DNA of 64,000 nucleotides from Patellaria atrata CBS 101060 (Eukaryota; Ascomycota; Dothideomycetes; Patellariales; Patellariaceae), in NCBI GenBank assembly GCA_010093705.1, contig MU006118.1:53256-117255 (forward strand), written 5' to 3'. Position 1 is the first letter of the stretch. Each line of letters begins with the position of its first letter. Shown here piece after piece: positions 49,261 to 61,275 of this stretch. The translations under genes and the position numbers were made by a program. Under the pieces are notes generated by a model. That model saw nothing but the letters and a program-made list of their open reading frames with translations, was not told the origin of the DNA and did no database searches.

Positions 49261-50027
49261 ATGCGGATCGAAACCTGTCATTTTTGTTCGGCGCCCGTAT
49301 ACCCTAGCAAAGGTATGCTTAACCCTCCACCTCCACCATACTCACCTCCACCACCACACACACACACAAGTAAATCACCCCCGCTAACTCAGCTCTTTAG
49401 GTATACAATTCGTCCGCAATGATGCTCGCGTCTTCCGCTTCTGCAAGTCGAAATGCCACAAAAATGTACTTTTCCCCGTCCGCCTTTCTCTTCGCGCCTT
49501 CTGTTTCCCATACTAACCCAGACCTCAAATAGTTCAAAATGAAGCGCAATCCCCGCAAGCTAGCCTGGACAAAGTCCTTCCGTCGGGCTCACGGCAAAGA
49601 AATGACCGTCGACAGCACACTCGCATTTGCCGCGCGCCGCAATGTTCCCGTACGCTACAACCGTGATCTCGTCGCCACCACTCTTAAAGCCATGTCGCGG
49701 ATCGAAGAGATCAGGCAGAAAAGAGAGAGACGATTCTACAAGGAACGAATGCGGGGAAATAAGGAACGACAGAGAGAGGCGGATCGGAAATTGGTGGAGG
49801 AGAACCAGCATTTGTTACCACCGAGGGAGAGGAATAAGGTTGAGGAGGAGTGGGAGGGACTTGAGACGGAGAGGGTGGATAAAATGGTGGTAGTGGATGA
49901 GGAGGTGGAGGATGTGGAGGCGGAGGATATGGAGGCGGTTGAGAGGCCGAGGATGAAGGTTAAGACTAAGAGAAAGCAGAGGTTATTGGTTGGTGGTGGG
50001 GTGGAGAGGATGGATGTGGATGAATAA
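49261..50027 (+). CDS. RLP24: Ribosome biogenesis protein RLP24
   Basis: Exons 49261-49312, 49401-49465 and 49533-50027 give 203 residues. RLP24 is a nucleolar placeholder for ribosomal protein eL24 on pre-60S particles; it recruits the AAA-ATPase Drg1/Afg2, which releases it in the cytoplasm. The zinc-binding start [18 protein letters not shown] and [17 protein letters not shown] are typical, with [18 protein letters not shown] and [12 protein letters not shown] following. The C-terminal half is a charged helix with alternating acidic and basic runs, as in RLP24 rather than eL24. The first intron carries a (CA)n tract at 49355-49368. The gene is compact and divergent from PAM18. Confidence 0.94.
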
Positions 50028-50265
50028 GGTATGACACTGTGAAGAATGCGGATAGGGCGAGGCGTTTAGGAGTTCTTAAAGGGAAATCCTGGCACCAATG
50101 GTCTCATGACCATACATGATACCTTTAGCACTATTACATGGAATGGCAGGAAAATCACAGCAACTTGCAGAGCATACAAAGATTAAACTCAACTCCACAT
50201 GCATTACTCGATGCTAGCAGAGCCTATAACTCCTGACCCTATGCCATTTTGCCCACACCCGAAAT

Positions 50266-51069
50266 CTAGTAATCAGCAGCGCTGCTCTGAGGGAACTCAA
50301 AGTTCACACCCTTGCCGGTCAATCGCTTATACACCTCTGAGTAGGTGTCAAGTCTGTAATCCACACCACCACGCTCCTTCTCGTCAAGGACAATCTTCAA
50401 CACCTTGGAACCATCCTCCTTGGTGCGCACGCGCTTGCCAACAATCTCAACGGGGTAGACCAAGTCGTGGAGGATAGCGTCATGAACAGCAGTCAGTGTT
50501 CTTGATCGAGGGCGCTTCTGGGTCTGAGATGTGCGCGAGCGGTTTGAACGCTTGGGGCGGGGAAGAATACGGCGGGATGCTATGAAGAGGACGTGGCGGT
50601 CAGAGAACTTCTTCTCGAGCTCGCGGGTGAGCCTGGTCACTGTTAGAGGATATACTGTCGCAATTTGAAGAAGGCTAACTGACCGTTGCTGGATCTTGTG
50701 CCAGCCAGCAAGAATAGGGACAGGAACGAAAATCACAATAGCCTTCTTGCCATGGCCAACCTCGATCTATAAGAGTCCTGGTGTCAGCATCTTGTTTGCT
50801 GCCCAGTGCCCACCGCCTCTTCGGAATGTCGCCAAATACACGGTATAGCCCATGTTGGGAGTTGTGATAGAAGTCTAGGTCGGGACCCCTAGTGATATTC
50901 ATCTTACCTCGCGGGCAGACACAAATTGGAGAGGCCTCAAGGAGCTTCGCATGTCTGGGATGTTTGTCTCGAGATCGTAGAGAGCATTGGCAATGTTGGT
51001 CTCGATCTCCGAAGGGTTGACCCTAGATGGACTGTTCGGCGCGATCTTGTTCAACGCTGGCGACGACAT
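50266..51069 (-). CDS. RPS7: 40S ribosomal protein S7 (eS7)
   Basis: Exons 50908-51069, 50684-50766 and 50266-50632 give 203 residues, near the family length of 190-200. It is a cytosolic small-subunit component also needed for 18S maturation. Recognisable pieces: [76 protein letters not shown] and [20 protein letters not shown]. The second intron (50633-50683) has a GTCAGT donor and a GACCAG acceptor; using the nearer AACAG acceptor would break the frame at QQR-LTRELE. It runs tail-to-tail with RLP24, 238 bases apart. Confidence 0.96.
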
Positions 51070-51652
51070 GGCTAGAGTTATCGATGGCGCTGGAAAGTCG
51101 TCAGGATTTGGCTGAAGCTCTCTCGAAGTTTTTGAGGTGGAGTTCTTCTCTTGAGATTCTCTGTGGGTTCTCGCTTATAGCATTGTTTTCAGCTAACCGT
51201 GTATGGATTAGCCTCTTGGCATATATATATTCAGAGATGGTTAGATACAGCAGCAACCTTTCTGTTTCGAGAATAAGCTCAGTCTTTTAGAAACTTCAAC
51301 TACTGTATTATAGTTTCTTTTGAATTTAAGTCACTGTACTGCGTAGAAGGCCGTTTAGTTATCAGCTTCACGAACGTGGTGATGTTCGAATTGAACCGCT
51401 GGTTGAATTGACTCGCTTCAGAATATGCATACCAACTTTCTGTCTAAAAGGGGGGATCACATCATTTTACGCCGTTCTCAACTCTTCATCTCATACAGCA
51501 TGGAACAGGCGAAACATGGGCTGACGCTCTATAATCCTTCGACAGCTTTAAGTCATTTTGGCGTCATTGTCCAGACCAATATCCTCACATCCCCCGATAG
51601 GATAATAGCAATGCTACCAAAATGGACGTCGATTGTCCACTCTATAGTCCAC
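51070..51652. other. Intergenic: RPS7 promoter and 3' flank of the PP2A gene
   Basis: Two minus-strand genes are separated here. No other gene is supported; the sequence just upstream of RPS7 has an AT-rich patch near 51220. Confidence 0.55.
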
Positions 51653-53917
51653 TCAATCCGACATTGCATCTGCAAAGTTTTGCGCTGCCGTTGTTGCATA
51701 GTACCGAACATCAACATCATCGTCTTGCTGCAGCTTTTCAAGGTTAGGTAAGATTTGTGAGGTTATTAGCTCTTGGCCCTTTTGTGATCCTTGTGGTTTC
51801 TGCCCGGCCTTCTCAAGAGCGAGAATAGTGCCAGTCTCAGGTAGTCGTTTTAGTACATCGATAATGACCGAGTAGGATTTGGCCACATTGAAGCGAATGT
51901 TGGGGATATCGTCGTTTACGAGCTTGTCCATCATGGGAAGGATGGACAATTCGATTACGTCGAGGCTGAGCGCAGGCGCCAGAGTCTGCAAGGGAGAATC
52001 AGAAACATATAGACAGGATAATCTTGCATGTAACTTACGCTGACGGCGAAACACGTTGTCATTCGATAGAGATAGTTCGGGTGTTGGCCCATGGTCATGA
52101 CTTTGGGCACGATTGCTTCATTCGCCCATTCCACGCCGAACACTTCGGTCAATTTCTTCAAGTTTTGAGTTGATGCTTCCCTGATAGAGAAGACTGTGTC
52201 ACCCAACCAGGACATACACAAACTAGCAAGTTTTTCATCGAAGAACTTAACACCTAGCTGGCTTGCAAGAAGTGGAACGTATTCAATTATTGCGAGGCGG
52301 ACACGCCATTGCTTGTCTTCGGCCAACTGTACAATTGCTGGTAATAGAGACTGGGATAACATCTCAATTCCAATTACTGTGGGAAGTTAGTGAAAACATT
52401 ATTAAGAATGGAGAGGAACGAGAGGTGTCTAACCGTTATTTACGAGCTCTAGTTTGGAAATTATGTTCAATCTAACATCTGCAAACTCGTCTTTGAGCAT
52501 TGTTGTGAACATGGGAAGCAAATGCTCAACAGTTCTAATAACATCAGTGAGACTTCATCGTGGGAAAAAGTCTTGTTCTTACTCTTCTTTCCCAACTATT
52601 GGTGCCAGACCACTTATTTGGGTTCCAAGAGCTGCGCGCACATGCTGAGAGGAATCATTGACCAAATCTTCTATGCTTGGCAAGACCTCATGTAGGAGGG
52701 TTTCGCGCTCCAATAAAGCGCAGAAACCTTTTCACGTATTAGATTCTCACTCAAAATTGTACATATAGAGCACATACCAGGGATTTGTCCAGCAATGGCA
52801 CTCCGAACCTCCGCCTCTGTATCCTTCAAGAGCTTCACAAAAGCAGGGACCAAGTCTCTACTTACAACCTCTTCGTCTACTGCTTTGGCGATCTAGCTCA
52901 CAAAATGAGAATAAGTACTTTCACACCGGGTATAATCATACCTTTTCAAAGCGGTCTGCTACCATATACCGGACTCTCCAACTCTTATCTTCAAAGAGAC
53001 TTCGAAGTGCAGTAAGCAGAACTCCGTGGCTTGACTGTTGCTCCTTTGGTACCACTTCTGCAATAGCGATGAGGATATCCACGGTCAGCAGTCTCACGCT
53101 ATCTTGATCGTCGCTAGCTAGATGTTGGAAGAGTGGGATCATCTCTTCGATGACGATAGTCGCCGGCATAGCTTTCACAAACTTTGCGAGGTTGTTCGCC
53201 GCTTGTCTTCGTACCATTGGAGTATCATCATGAACGAGCCGCCCGAACGCTTTCCTTAAACCTTCTTGCGATGGAGGAGTTGCTCGTGCGTAAGGGATAT
53301 TGTATAAACCGGTTGCAGAAATTTTCGATGTGAACCAGTCTGCGCCTGAGAGACGGATGGTTAAAGGGATGAAATGCTCCTCGACTTGCTGTTGGGAGAG
53401 TTGTTCGCAAATCTTGTTTAGAGATTCAACAGCCTAGCTTCAATTAGATAATTGACTTTTTGAGAAGCGTAGCTTGATAGGTTTACCTTGTCCCTGACCA
53501 AGGGTTCCTCAATGGCAGCGAGGTTCTCAAGGGGAGAAAGAAGGACATGCCCGTACTCTGGACCACCGACATACTCTACGAAGTTACCTAGTTCCTCACT
53601 TAACGCGGTTAAAACCTCGTCTTCGTCCTCTACGGACTCTGTTTACTCAATCAGCAACGGCAGCATGTATCATGTCTTTAGAAGGAAGGCGCACCATCAA
53701 GGAAGGGTATGAGCTCATCCCTTGTCCGCTCGGGCCCAAGAGCTAGAGCAATTGTAGAAAGTCGGTGGATAGCATTCAAACGTAGAAGAACATCATCGTG
53801 CTGTATTTGTCAATCAGTCTGAGGTTCACTGCGGTTCGGAAGCTCGTAGTCTACCTTGAGCTCATCGATCAAAACAGCAATTGGGTATAGTTCGTCGTTT
53901 TGATTTTGACCTTCCAT
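51653..53917 (-). CDS. TPD3: Protein phosphatase 2A scaffold subunit A (PR65)
   Basis: Nine exons: 53855-53917, 53695-53800, 53487-53638, 52942-53433, 52778-52892, 52583-52727, 52434-52534, 52039-52376 and 51653-51985, giving 614 residues (the family is usually 585-640). Eight introns of 48-57 nt all keep frame. The A subunit is a horseshoe of 15 HEAT repeats that joins the catalytic C and a regulatory B subunit. HEAT-repeat signatures are plentiful: [70 protein letters not shown] and [19 protein letters not shown]. The start [21 protein letters not shown] fits the family. Confidence 0.95.
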
Positions 53918-54724
53918 ATCGGTGGGTATCTGACGTGGGGAGTTTTATGTGTTATTTATTACGATATCAAAGGTGGTGGGGTCTGTAAGGCGGGGTGTTG
54001 GATTGCTTCAGTCGCTCGTCGTTTGTGATGTGAGGGCTCAAGGTTGAGGTGGTGACGCTGTGGGCAAGGCGGTAAATTTGATGCGCGCGGGAGAGAAGGT
54101 AGGACCGAGCTCTGAAGACTGAAGGGGACCCCGCGAGTGTGATTTTAGATGGGTGGACTTCTCATAGGGATTCTATTAGGACGGTGGAACGGAGAGACGA
54201 TTTGTGATATTTTGTGAACTTTTGAGGTTGTCTTTTTTCGGAAGCGTCGTTGTTAATAAGTCGCCAAAGGGCACAACAACCCGACTCTGAGGTGCTCTGG
54301 GCCCTTTCTTTAGGTACTTCCACCTTCGGTTCTTTAGGTACTTCCACCTTGTTCCTACCTTAAGAGATGAGGCGTCGAACAAGCCACTCCTGAGGCGGGG
54401 CAGTCATAACACCAGCCACATCCACGAGGAGACCATCACCTCAGGTGTCTTAATAAATATTGATGACTCTTAAGGCACAAGAACTGAAATATTCTCCAGG
54501 AATACCTCAATAGACATCTAGAACCCTAGATTCTTTACCTATCTCAATCATCTAAATGATTCTCAATTCCAGAATCTAAAACGGAAGACTCTTTTCCTTC
54601 CTACAACCCCCCACCTTCGATCCTCACCAGAGCATAAGGCATAAGGTACCGTTCGCTACCTAAGGCATTCGCTGCAATCAACTTTCACTTGAGCCTCAAA
54701 AGAGGCGTATAGCCTCAATTAACA
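53918..54724. promoter_or_regulatory. Divergent promoter region of TPD3 and FRS1
   Basis: The two ATGs are 808 bases apart on opposite strands. The region holds a 24 bp direct repeat (54306-54350) and several GGTAC/AAGGTACC words near the FRS1 side. No gene supported. Confidence 0.5.
54306..54350. repeat. Direct repeat, 24 bp period, two copies
   Basis: TTCTTTAGGTACTTCCACCT with one following T occurs at 54306 and 54330, separated by CGG. It lies in the divergent TPD3/FRS1 promoter region. Confidence 0.95.
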
Positions 54725-56936
54725 ATGCCCACCATTACCGTAAACAAATATGCCCTCTTCGAAGCCATTGGTAAAAAGTCAGGCTCTCAGTTGTCACGAT
54801 CGGCTCCTTAGCAGAACCAGTAACTGAAGGTCTCCCGCAGGTACACCACAAAAGAGTTTGACGAGCTATGTTTCGACTTTGGTTAGCCAAACACCTTCTT
54901 ATGAATGGGCTTTGCTGACAATGGATCGCACAAAGGTATCGAGCTGGACGAGGACGTATGTAAAAACCCAAACTGCCGGCATATATCCCCCAATACTAAG
55001 ACACCTTGTTAGACAGAAACAGAACCCCCGCAAGTGGTAGACGGGAAGCAAGTACCGCCAGAATTGAAAATAGAGATACCCGCAAACAGGTTAGAAGGAA
55101 GTACGAGCAACCAGTGGCATCGCTAAGGCAGGGACAGATATGACATGCTCTGTTTTGAAGGAATTGCCCTTAATCTCAATATCTTCCTCGGACGGCAAAT
55201 ACTTCCAAACTTTAGAGTGATCGCTCCAGCCGGCGGAGCGCTTCAGACAATGGTAGTTAAGGAAGAGGTTCGTCAGATTTGGTCGGATGGGAGAGTAATC
55301 TTGCTAACTTCATCAAGACGACGCAAATCAGACCGTTAGTATCATGTGCTATATTGAGAAACGTCAAGTTCACGCCGGAACGATATGACTCTTTCATCGC
55401 GTTACAAGACAAACTGCATATGAATCTAGCAAGGCAGAGGACCTTAGTTTCCATAGGAACCCATGACCTTGATACTATACAGGGCCCTTTCTCCTACGAG
55501 GCTCATCCCCCTAAGGACATCAAATTCACTCCTCTAAATCAGAAGAAGGAAATGACCGCGGAAGAACTTATGACCTTCTACGAGAAAGATAGACATTTAG
55601 GTCGCTATCTACATATCATTCGGGACTCCCCTGTTTATCCGGTAATATACGACGCAAACCGCACAGTTCTGTCCCTTCCGCCTATTATCAACGGTAATCA
55701 CTCTAAAATCACACTCGATACCAAGAACGTCTTCATCGAAATTACCGCTCTCGATAAGACGAAAGTCGAAATTGTGAACCATATTATGGTCACTATGTTC
55801 TCCCTTTACTGCGAGGAACCTTTCACCGTCGAGCCGGTCAAGATCAAATCCCCACACAATCACGAAAGTCGCGAGACACCTAACCTAACTCCTCGGGAAA
55901 TGCAAGCAGAAGTCGACTATCTAAACCAGGTCTGTGGCCTCGACCTTTCACCCGAAGAATTGAGCAAACTTTTAACTCGCATGTCCTACCACGCCGTACC
56001 TTCAAGATCCGATAAAAAGCTCCTCGACGTCAGTGTGCCAGCCACCAGAGCAGATGTCCTGCATCAAGCCGACATCATGGAAGACGTTGCTATCGCATAT
56101 GGCTTCAACAAGCTCCCTCGGCATTACCCGAACAAGTCCGCCGCAGTCGCTGCACCCCTGATGATCAACAAGCTCGCTGATATCGTACGCCTGGAGGCTG
56201 CTATGGCTGGCTGGATGGAGGTCATGCCACTCATTCTGTGCTCACATGACGAGAACTTCTCTTGGCTCAATAGAAAAGATGACGGCACACAAGCCATCCG
56301 TCTACAGAATCCCAAGACAGCTGAATATCAGATCGTGCGCACAAGCCTGCTACCCGGACTGCTTAAAACGATTAGGGAGAATAAGCACCACGCTGTCCCC
56401 TTTAAGATCTTCGAGAGCAGCGATGTTGCCTTCAAGGACGAGAGTCGCGAGAGAAAAACGAGAAATGAGAGACACTTTGCTGCTGCATGGTATGGCAAGA
56501 CGAGCGGCTTCGAGGTCGTGCACGGTTTGTTAGACCGGTTGATGTTAATGTTGAAGACGGCGTTCGTCACAAAGGAACAGGGGATCGGAGGTGAGAAGGG
56601 ACTGGATGGTAAGGAGATCGACGGGTATTGGATCGAGGAGGTTGATGGTATGTTTCTGAGCCATCTAAATGTTGAAAGTGATGCTTGTTCAAACGAATAT
56701 TAATGTATATCACCACAGATCCTACCTTTTTCGCCGGCCACTCTGCGTCCATCCATGTCAGAATTGCAGGGAGGTCACAGGTAATCGGTATCTTCGGTAT
56801 TTTGCACCCTACAGTACTGCAGAAGTTTGAACTCAGGTAAATAAACCACCTAGACCTTCTGTCCTCCACATATAGCTAACATCGCCCTAGCTACCCTGTC
56901 AGCGCGTTGGAGATCAATCTCGAGGTTTTCTTGTGA
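54725..56936 (+). CDS. FRS1: Phenylalanyl-tRNA synthetase beta subunit, cytosolic
   Basis: Eight exons: 54725-54777, 54841-54881, 54936-54955, 55013-55089, 55138-55267, 55318-56647, 56719-56836 and 56891-56936, giving 604 residues (family about 590-610). With the alpha subunit it charges tRNA-Phe in the cytosol. Spliced 5' exons read [22 protein letters not shown], then [21 protein letters not shown], matching the family closely. Later pieces include TQIRPLVSCAILRNV, YDSFIALQDKLH, SIGTHDLDTI, the B5 domain near VPATRADVLHQADIMEDVAIA and the C-terminal GIFGILHPTVLQKFEL with YPVSALEINLE. Intron 1 needs an unusual GTCAGG donor and two acceptors are AAG rather than CAG or TAG, so the 5' exons are the less certain part. 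Confidence 0.93.
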
Positions 56937-57228
56937 CCAAGAGGTTAAGATAAAAGCATTGTTTGTTGATTTGATCCATAGATATCTTCGTGAGTTTAGA
57001 TCATCACAATCATAAACGGGGTTACCGTGGACAAAACTCGCCTCTTCGGCCGTGTTCCATGCACTGAAGCTTCTTAACTCATTTGAATAACACAATCATC
57101 CGAACCCGAAATGAGGGATATGAGGTTTCTCTTCCAAACATCCGAGACCCTTCTCCAACATCCCCCAAGCTTTCCTACCATCGTCCTTCCTACATGATCA
57201 CTCCATCTTCTCTCCCCCCTTTACCCCT

Positions 57229-59481
57229 TTACTTCTCTACACACTCCACCCAGCCCGCCTTCATCCCATCCGCCTCCTCGCGTCTCCGCCTCAATGCCGC
57301 GCGGTTCCTACACTCCCTCTCCTCGACCTCAAGGCCTCGGATCCTTTCCGCAACCTCGGCTTCTTCGAAGCGCACGTCTTGCACCATGAGCTTTGGCCAA
57401 GTTTTATGTTTTTCGCACCGCTTTTTAGTGCACATCTTTGCTTCTTCCTGGCCCTCCACACCATCTATAGCATTCTCATAGAGGATCCCGTCTACTCCTT
57501 CTCTGGAGTTTGTGGTTGTTATGGTGCCTCCGTTCATCTGAGGTTCCAATGTGTTTTGCTTCAAAGCTAGATGACCTCGAGGTGAATCACGCCACGCCGC
57601 GAATTCGTCCTCCGACCAGCTGAGCCTGGCATCAAACCCACAGAGGTCTTTCAGTTTTATACCCTCCCTCTCCGCATACCTTCCCGCTTGCTCCTTGACT
57701 AAATGCACGAACTTCTCTCTATCCTTCAACAGTTGTTTGCGAGCGAGGAGTTCGGTGCGCAGGGCTTGTATGCGTGCAACCTGAGCTTGTTCGTTAGGAG
57801 TAAGAGACGGGTCGGTAGGTGTTGAGGAATCGTCGTTTGCGGTGTTGGCGTTCTCGGTGGAGGTGGTAGTGGTTGGAGGGAAGGACGATTTCTGTGGAGA
57901 CACAGTAGGAGGAGGAGATAGCACCCCATCACCAAGTTTGCGGAATGTCTCTATGGTATCAGATGCATTGAGGAGGTCTTTCAACTCTGGTGGGCGTAGA
58001 GCACCGCCGCGGGGTCCAAGTTCGAGGTCCACGGTATCTGCCACATCTTCACCCCGAGAAGTTTCATTCTTCATAGTATCGGTCGTGATACTCTTTTTCT
58101 TGCCCCTCTTCACACCTCCCTCAGCATTCAGCATACCACCAGGCGCTTTAAGCTGTCCGGCCTTAAACTTGCCCTGAAAAAACATATACCCACACTCATC
58201 ACTACAATATTTACTTGGTGCGCCTCTAACCAACCTTGCTGGTTTCCTGCAACCTTCACGCCTACACATCGGTTTCCATGTCGTGTGGCCCCGTCCTCGG
58301 TGCTCGCAGTTAGGACAGATGTATTTATCCACCAGATCCTCATCCGCTTGTGAAACGTCGACGCATTTGCCATGGAACCAGTCATCGCAGCCGCCATCAC
58401 AGGCGATCATCCAGGTATGGTCGTCTTTTCGGCGGCAGATGCAGTAGACTTGGTTGTCATCTTCGTCGTCTGATCCTTCGGATGGGGGAGGGGAGGCGGT
58501 ATGGGCGATGGAGGGAGGAGCTGGGGAAGAAGCGACTGGAGTTGCGGAGGCGGATTTACCAGTTTTTGATTTAACGGCTTTGGGTGCTGCTGAAATGTGA
58601 GCTGAAATTAATATGGGGCGATTGTGGGTTGACGTACCGGAACTGTCGACCTCCAGTTTGCGCTTTTTGGCCGGTGGTTTCTTCGCCGTCGCTGTTCCCT
58701 TCTTCTTCCCCATACCTTGTGTTGGAGCAGGTCGTTTTTTTGAAGGCATTTCCGTTGTCGTTGTCGCATTCGATGCTTCAGTTGTAGGAGAGACAGTCTC
58801 TCGACCTGCACGGAGACTGTGTTCGTTCTTAAGCGCGGCAACGGTTTTGAGCGTTGGCGATTCTAGTGGTGGATGCGAAGGTGTTCCCTCTCGCGGTGTC
58901 CCAGAAGGTTCATGTTTTATATGCGCCGGAGGTGACGCGACGGTTTGTTCACCAGAGTGCGCGTTGGCACCTTCACCATTCGCATACCCATTCACACTCT
59001 GTATCGGCGCAAGGATAGGGGGTGGTGAAGTCCGACTCATCATCGACAACCTCCTCTGTTCTTCGGGTGACTTCGATCCGTGATGATAATGTTCGAGGGT
59101 CGGAGAAGTAGGATGGTCAACGGGCGGCGGTGGCTCGACAGGTTCAGGCATACTCTCATTCATATTTCTATAGGCAGTATGTGTCTCGTTGTATGTGTTC
59201 TGCGTATACTGATCGAAGGGTGTTCTCGGGGCATATTGTGCGGAGGTGATGTTCGTCGCGCCATTCGCGCCGCTCGCGTTTGCTAATGCGGTCAAAGCGC
59301 CAGCGGCTTCATAGGTTGTCGTTGCAGGATAGGTATCGAAGGAAGCATTGCGCGATACAGTGGTGGTCTGCACAGGCGCATGGTGCGATCCTGGGGACTG
59401 GATAGTATGCGAAGGGGTCGACTGGTCATTCTCTGGTATGCTTGGTGTCGGATTTAACAGTTCTGAGAGCTTGAAAGACAT
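57229..59481 (-). CDS. SPP1: SPP1-like PHD-finger subunit of the COMPASS (Set1) complex
   Basis: Exons 58638-59481 and 57229-58589 (48 nt intron) give 734 residues. SPP1/CXXC1-type proteins read H3K4me3 and support Set1 methyltransferase in the nucleus. The PHD finger is complete (C4HC3): YCICRRKDDHTWMIACDGGCDDWFH then CVDV and YICPNC, at about 58310-58460. A second Cys-rich motif follows (CRREGCRKPARLV, KYCSDECGYMFF), as in SPP1. The C-terminus has a long helix (QALRTELLARKQLLKDREKF) and CGFDARLSWSEDEFAAW, then CTKKRCEKHKTWPKL. The N-terminal half is a disordered Pro/Ser/Thr-rich region with basic nuclear-signal-like stretches (KKPPAKKRK). The fungal N-terminal extension makes it longer than yeast Spp1. 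Confidence 0.9.
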   Translation of the reverse strand: MSFKLSELLNPTPSIPENDQSTPSHTIQSPGSHHAPVQTTTVSRNASFDTYPATTTYEAAGALTALANASGANGATNITSAQYAPRTPFDQYTQNTYNETHTAYRNMNESMPEPVEPPPPVDHPTSPTLEHYHHGSKSPEEQRRLSMMSRTSPPPILAPIQSVNGYANGEGANAHSGEQTVASPPAHIKHEPSGTPREGTPSHPPLESPTLKTVAALKNEHSLRAGRETVSPTTEASNATTTTEMPSKKRPAPTQGMGKKKGTATAKKPPAKKRKLEVDSSGTSTHNRPILISAHISAAPKAVKSKTGKSASATPVASSPAPPSIAHTASPPPSEGSDDEDDNQVYCICRRKDDHTWMIACDGGCDDWFHGKCVDVSQADEDLVDKYICPNCEHRGRGHTTWKPMCRREGCRKPARLVRGAPSKYCSDECGYMFFQGKFKAGQLKAPGGMLNAEGGVKRGKKKSITTDTMKNETSRGEDVADTVDLELGPRGGALRPPELKDLLNASDTIETFRKLGDGVLSPPPTVSPQKSSFPPTTTTSTENANTANDDSSTPTDPSLTPNEQAQVARIQALRTELLARKQLLKDREKFVHLVKEQAGRYAEREGIKLKDLCGFDARLSWSEDEFAAWRDSPRGHLALKQNTLEPQMNGGTITTTNSREGVDGILYENAIDGVEGQEEAKMCTKKRCEKHKTWPKLMVQDVRFEEAEVAERIRGLEVEERECRNRAALRRRREEADGMKAGWVECVEK

Positions 59482-59967
59482 TGTGGGTGATGTGAACAGG
59501 CACAATTGTTTAACATGGAGAGCTACTGTATCAAGAGTACAAGACCGTAAAAAAATCAGATTGAAAATCAATCATTGTCGATGGCAAATTTTGCGTGAAG
59601 GGCACAAAGGTAGAGAGGTGCCAATTCCGGCGGGATACAGTACTCGTACTGCATTGCATGACGAATATGTGGCCAAGACGTGGTAGTATCTAAATCACTT
59701 CAGGTTATCCATAGTCCTTCCATTATTACTTTACTAGTATCAAATACTTTGCGACTTTAAGTTGGACGGCATCTCTTCTGTTGTATGCCCGCCAACCAAA
59801 ATTAATCGACTGCAAGCCAAAGGCGGGGGGAGCTGTGGTGTTGAAGTTCAGCAACTTTTACAGTACACATTCAGCCAGCAACTTATCACGCCGCTGTTCC
59901 TTTACATGCTCGTGTGATTCCAGAACGACTCGTGCCATAGTGTAACTGGTCTTCCGTATACTTCGTC
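59482..59967. other. Intergenic between SPP1 and NSE3
   Basis: Upstream flank of SPP1 (-) and 3' flank of NSE3 (-). No other feature. Confidence 0.55.
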
Positions 59968-61087
59968 TCAATCATCATCGTCGACAGCATCCTTCCTTGG
60001 TCTTCCACGTCGAGCCTGTCCATTGCCGTTAGGTACACCGTTGGTTGTAGTACGCTCACTTAATCCCAGACTTCGCTCTATCCTCTTTTCCAGCTCTTCG
60101 TCTTCGTCCTTGCCCGCGCCATATACCGCTCTAACCATACCAGCTACACCCTCCTCACCTATTTCAACCTTACCCCGCGCCCCTACCCTCCATTCTACAA
60201 GCTCCTCCCCTCCCGACGAGTCCACAACCTTGAGCAGATAGTTTTCTTTAACCATACGTGCGAGCGTCTTCTCAGTCTTCTCGCCTAATACCGTGGTATC
60301 GTCGGCGTTCATCCGCGCGAGAAAGCGCTGTAACTTTGGATCTGCTAGGACCCCACCAGAAAGGGAAATGATAGATACTATGAAGCTATACAGTGCTACA
60401 TACTGGGCTTCAGTTGTAGACGTGGGTACTCTCGGTGGAGGTAAGATGGTGGGATCCTTGAATTTCGCCGGTAAACTGCTCGTTACAATCCAGGTGTTAC
60501 TGCTTGTTTGCGCCTTTTCAACCTTTTGCGCCGCTGAGATATATCAGTCATTCGGTTAGAAAAGCGGCATAAAGAACAGTAGCCTTGTACCTCTTCGTTG
60601 CTGTGCTGTGACCTTTTCTTTGAGGGGTAACTCTGTCAATTGCATGCCAAAGACAGTCTGAAGCTGCAAGTTCGCCTCCTTGAATACCGTCTTGAATTGT
60701 CGACTATTCGGTCCCAGGACTGCCGATCAATATGGTCAACAGCGACTCATTGAGATAATCAGGAGATTCAGCATATTCAACCTTTGGCCGATATATCCGC
60801 CCTCCTGATGGGTATCCGAGCATATTCGCAGGCCAATGCCAATCTGACCATCTTCTTTACAAGTTGATCTACATTGACATCTGTCTGTGTCTCTCCACCA
60901 TCACCGCCATAGTTGTCCGCATCAGACTCGGGCGATGCTCGTCTCTTTTGGGTTGCTGGAGGGGTCTCTGCTTCTGACGAGGATGCTTCTTCCTCTTGAG
61001 GTTCTAGCTAAAGGAAACTTATCAGGGTTTTGTTCCATCCAGAAGACTCAAACTTACCGCGCGACGTTTTCTATTTAAGATAGGCAT
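59968..61087 (-). CDS. NSE3: SMC5/6 complex subunit NSE3 (MAGE domain)
   Basis: Exons 61058-61087, 60782-61007, 60591-60719 and 59968-60533 give 316 residues. NSE3 binds NSE1 and NSE4 in the SMC5/6 complex, which handles recombination and replication stress in the nucleus. The MAGE-homology region begins VDQLVKKMVRLALACEYARIPIRRADIS. It continues through spliced SRQFKTVFKEANLQLQTVFGMQL and ALYSFIVSIISLSGGVLAD, and ends with a winged-helix part (MVKENYLLKVVDS, WRVGARGKVEIGEEGVAGMV). The C-terminus is low-complexity with an AT-hook-like RRGRPRK. The start MPILNRKRRA is a 30 nt exon. It is divergent from AIM18, 188 bases apart. Confidence 0.88.
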
Positions 61088-61275
61088 TGTGATATCGAGT
61101 TTATGGGGGAGATAAGGGGAGCAAAGATGCGGTAGACGCGTTTGACGCGCCGGGATACTGTAGGGCTGAGATTGAAAGTGTGGAGAAAGCCGAGCTTGAG
61201 CTTCCCACCTCAAACCTCCCGTCCCTCTCCTACACAATACAAAACAACAATTCATATCTCCGCAACAACACCACC

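Noticed and set aside
61180-61275. N-terminal extension of the AIM18-like protein from a GTG
   Set aside because: No ATG, and the extension would bury the Arg-rich mitochondrial presequence that begins at 61276.
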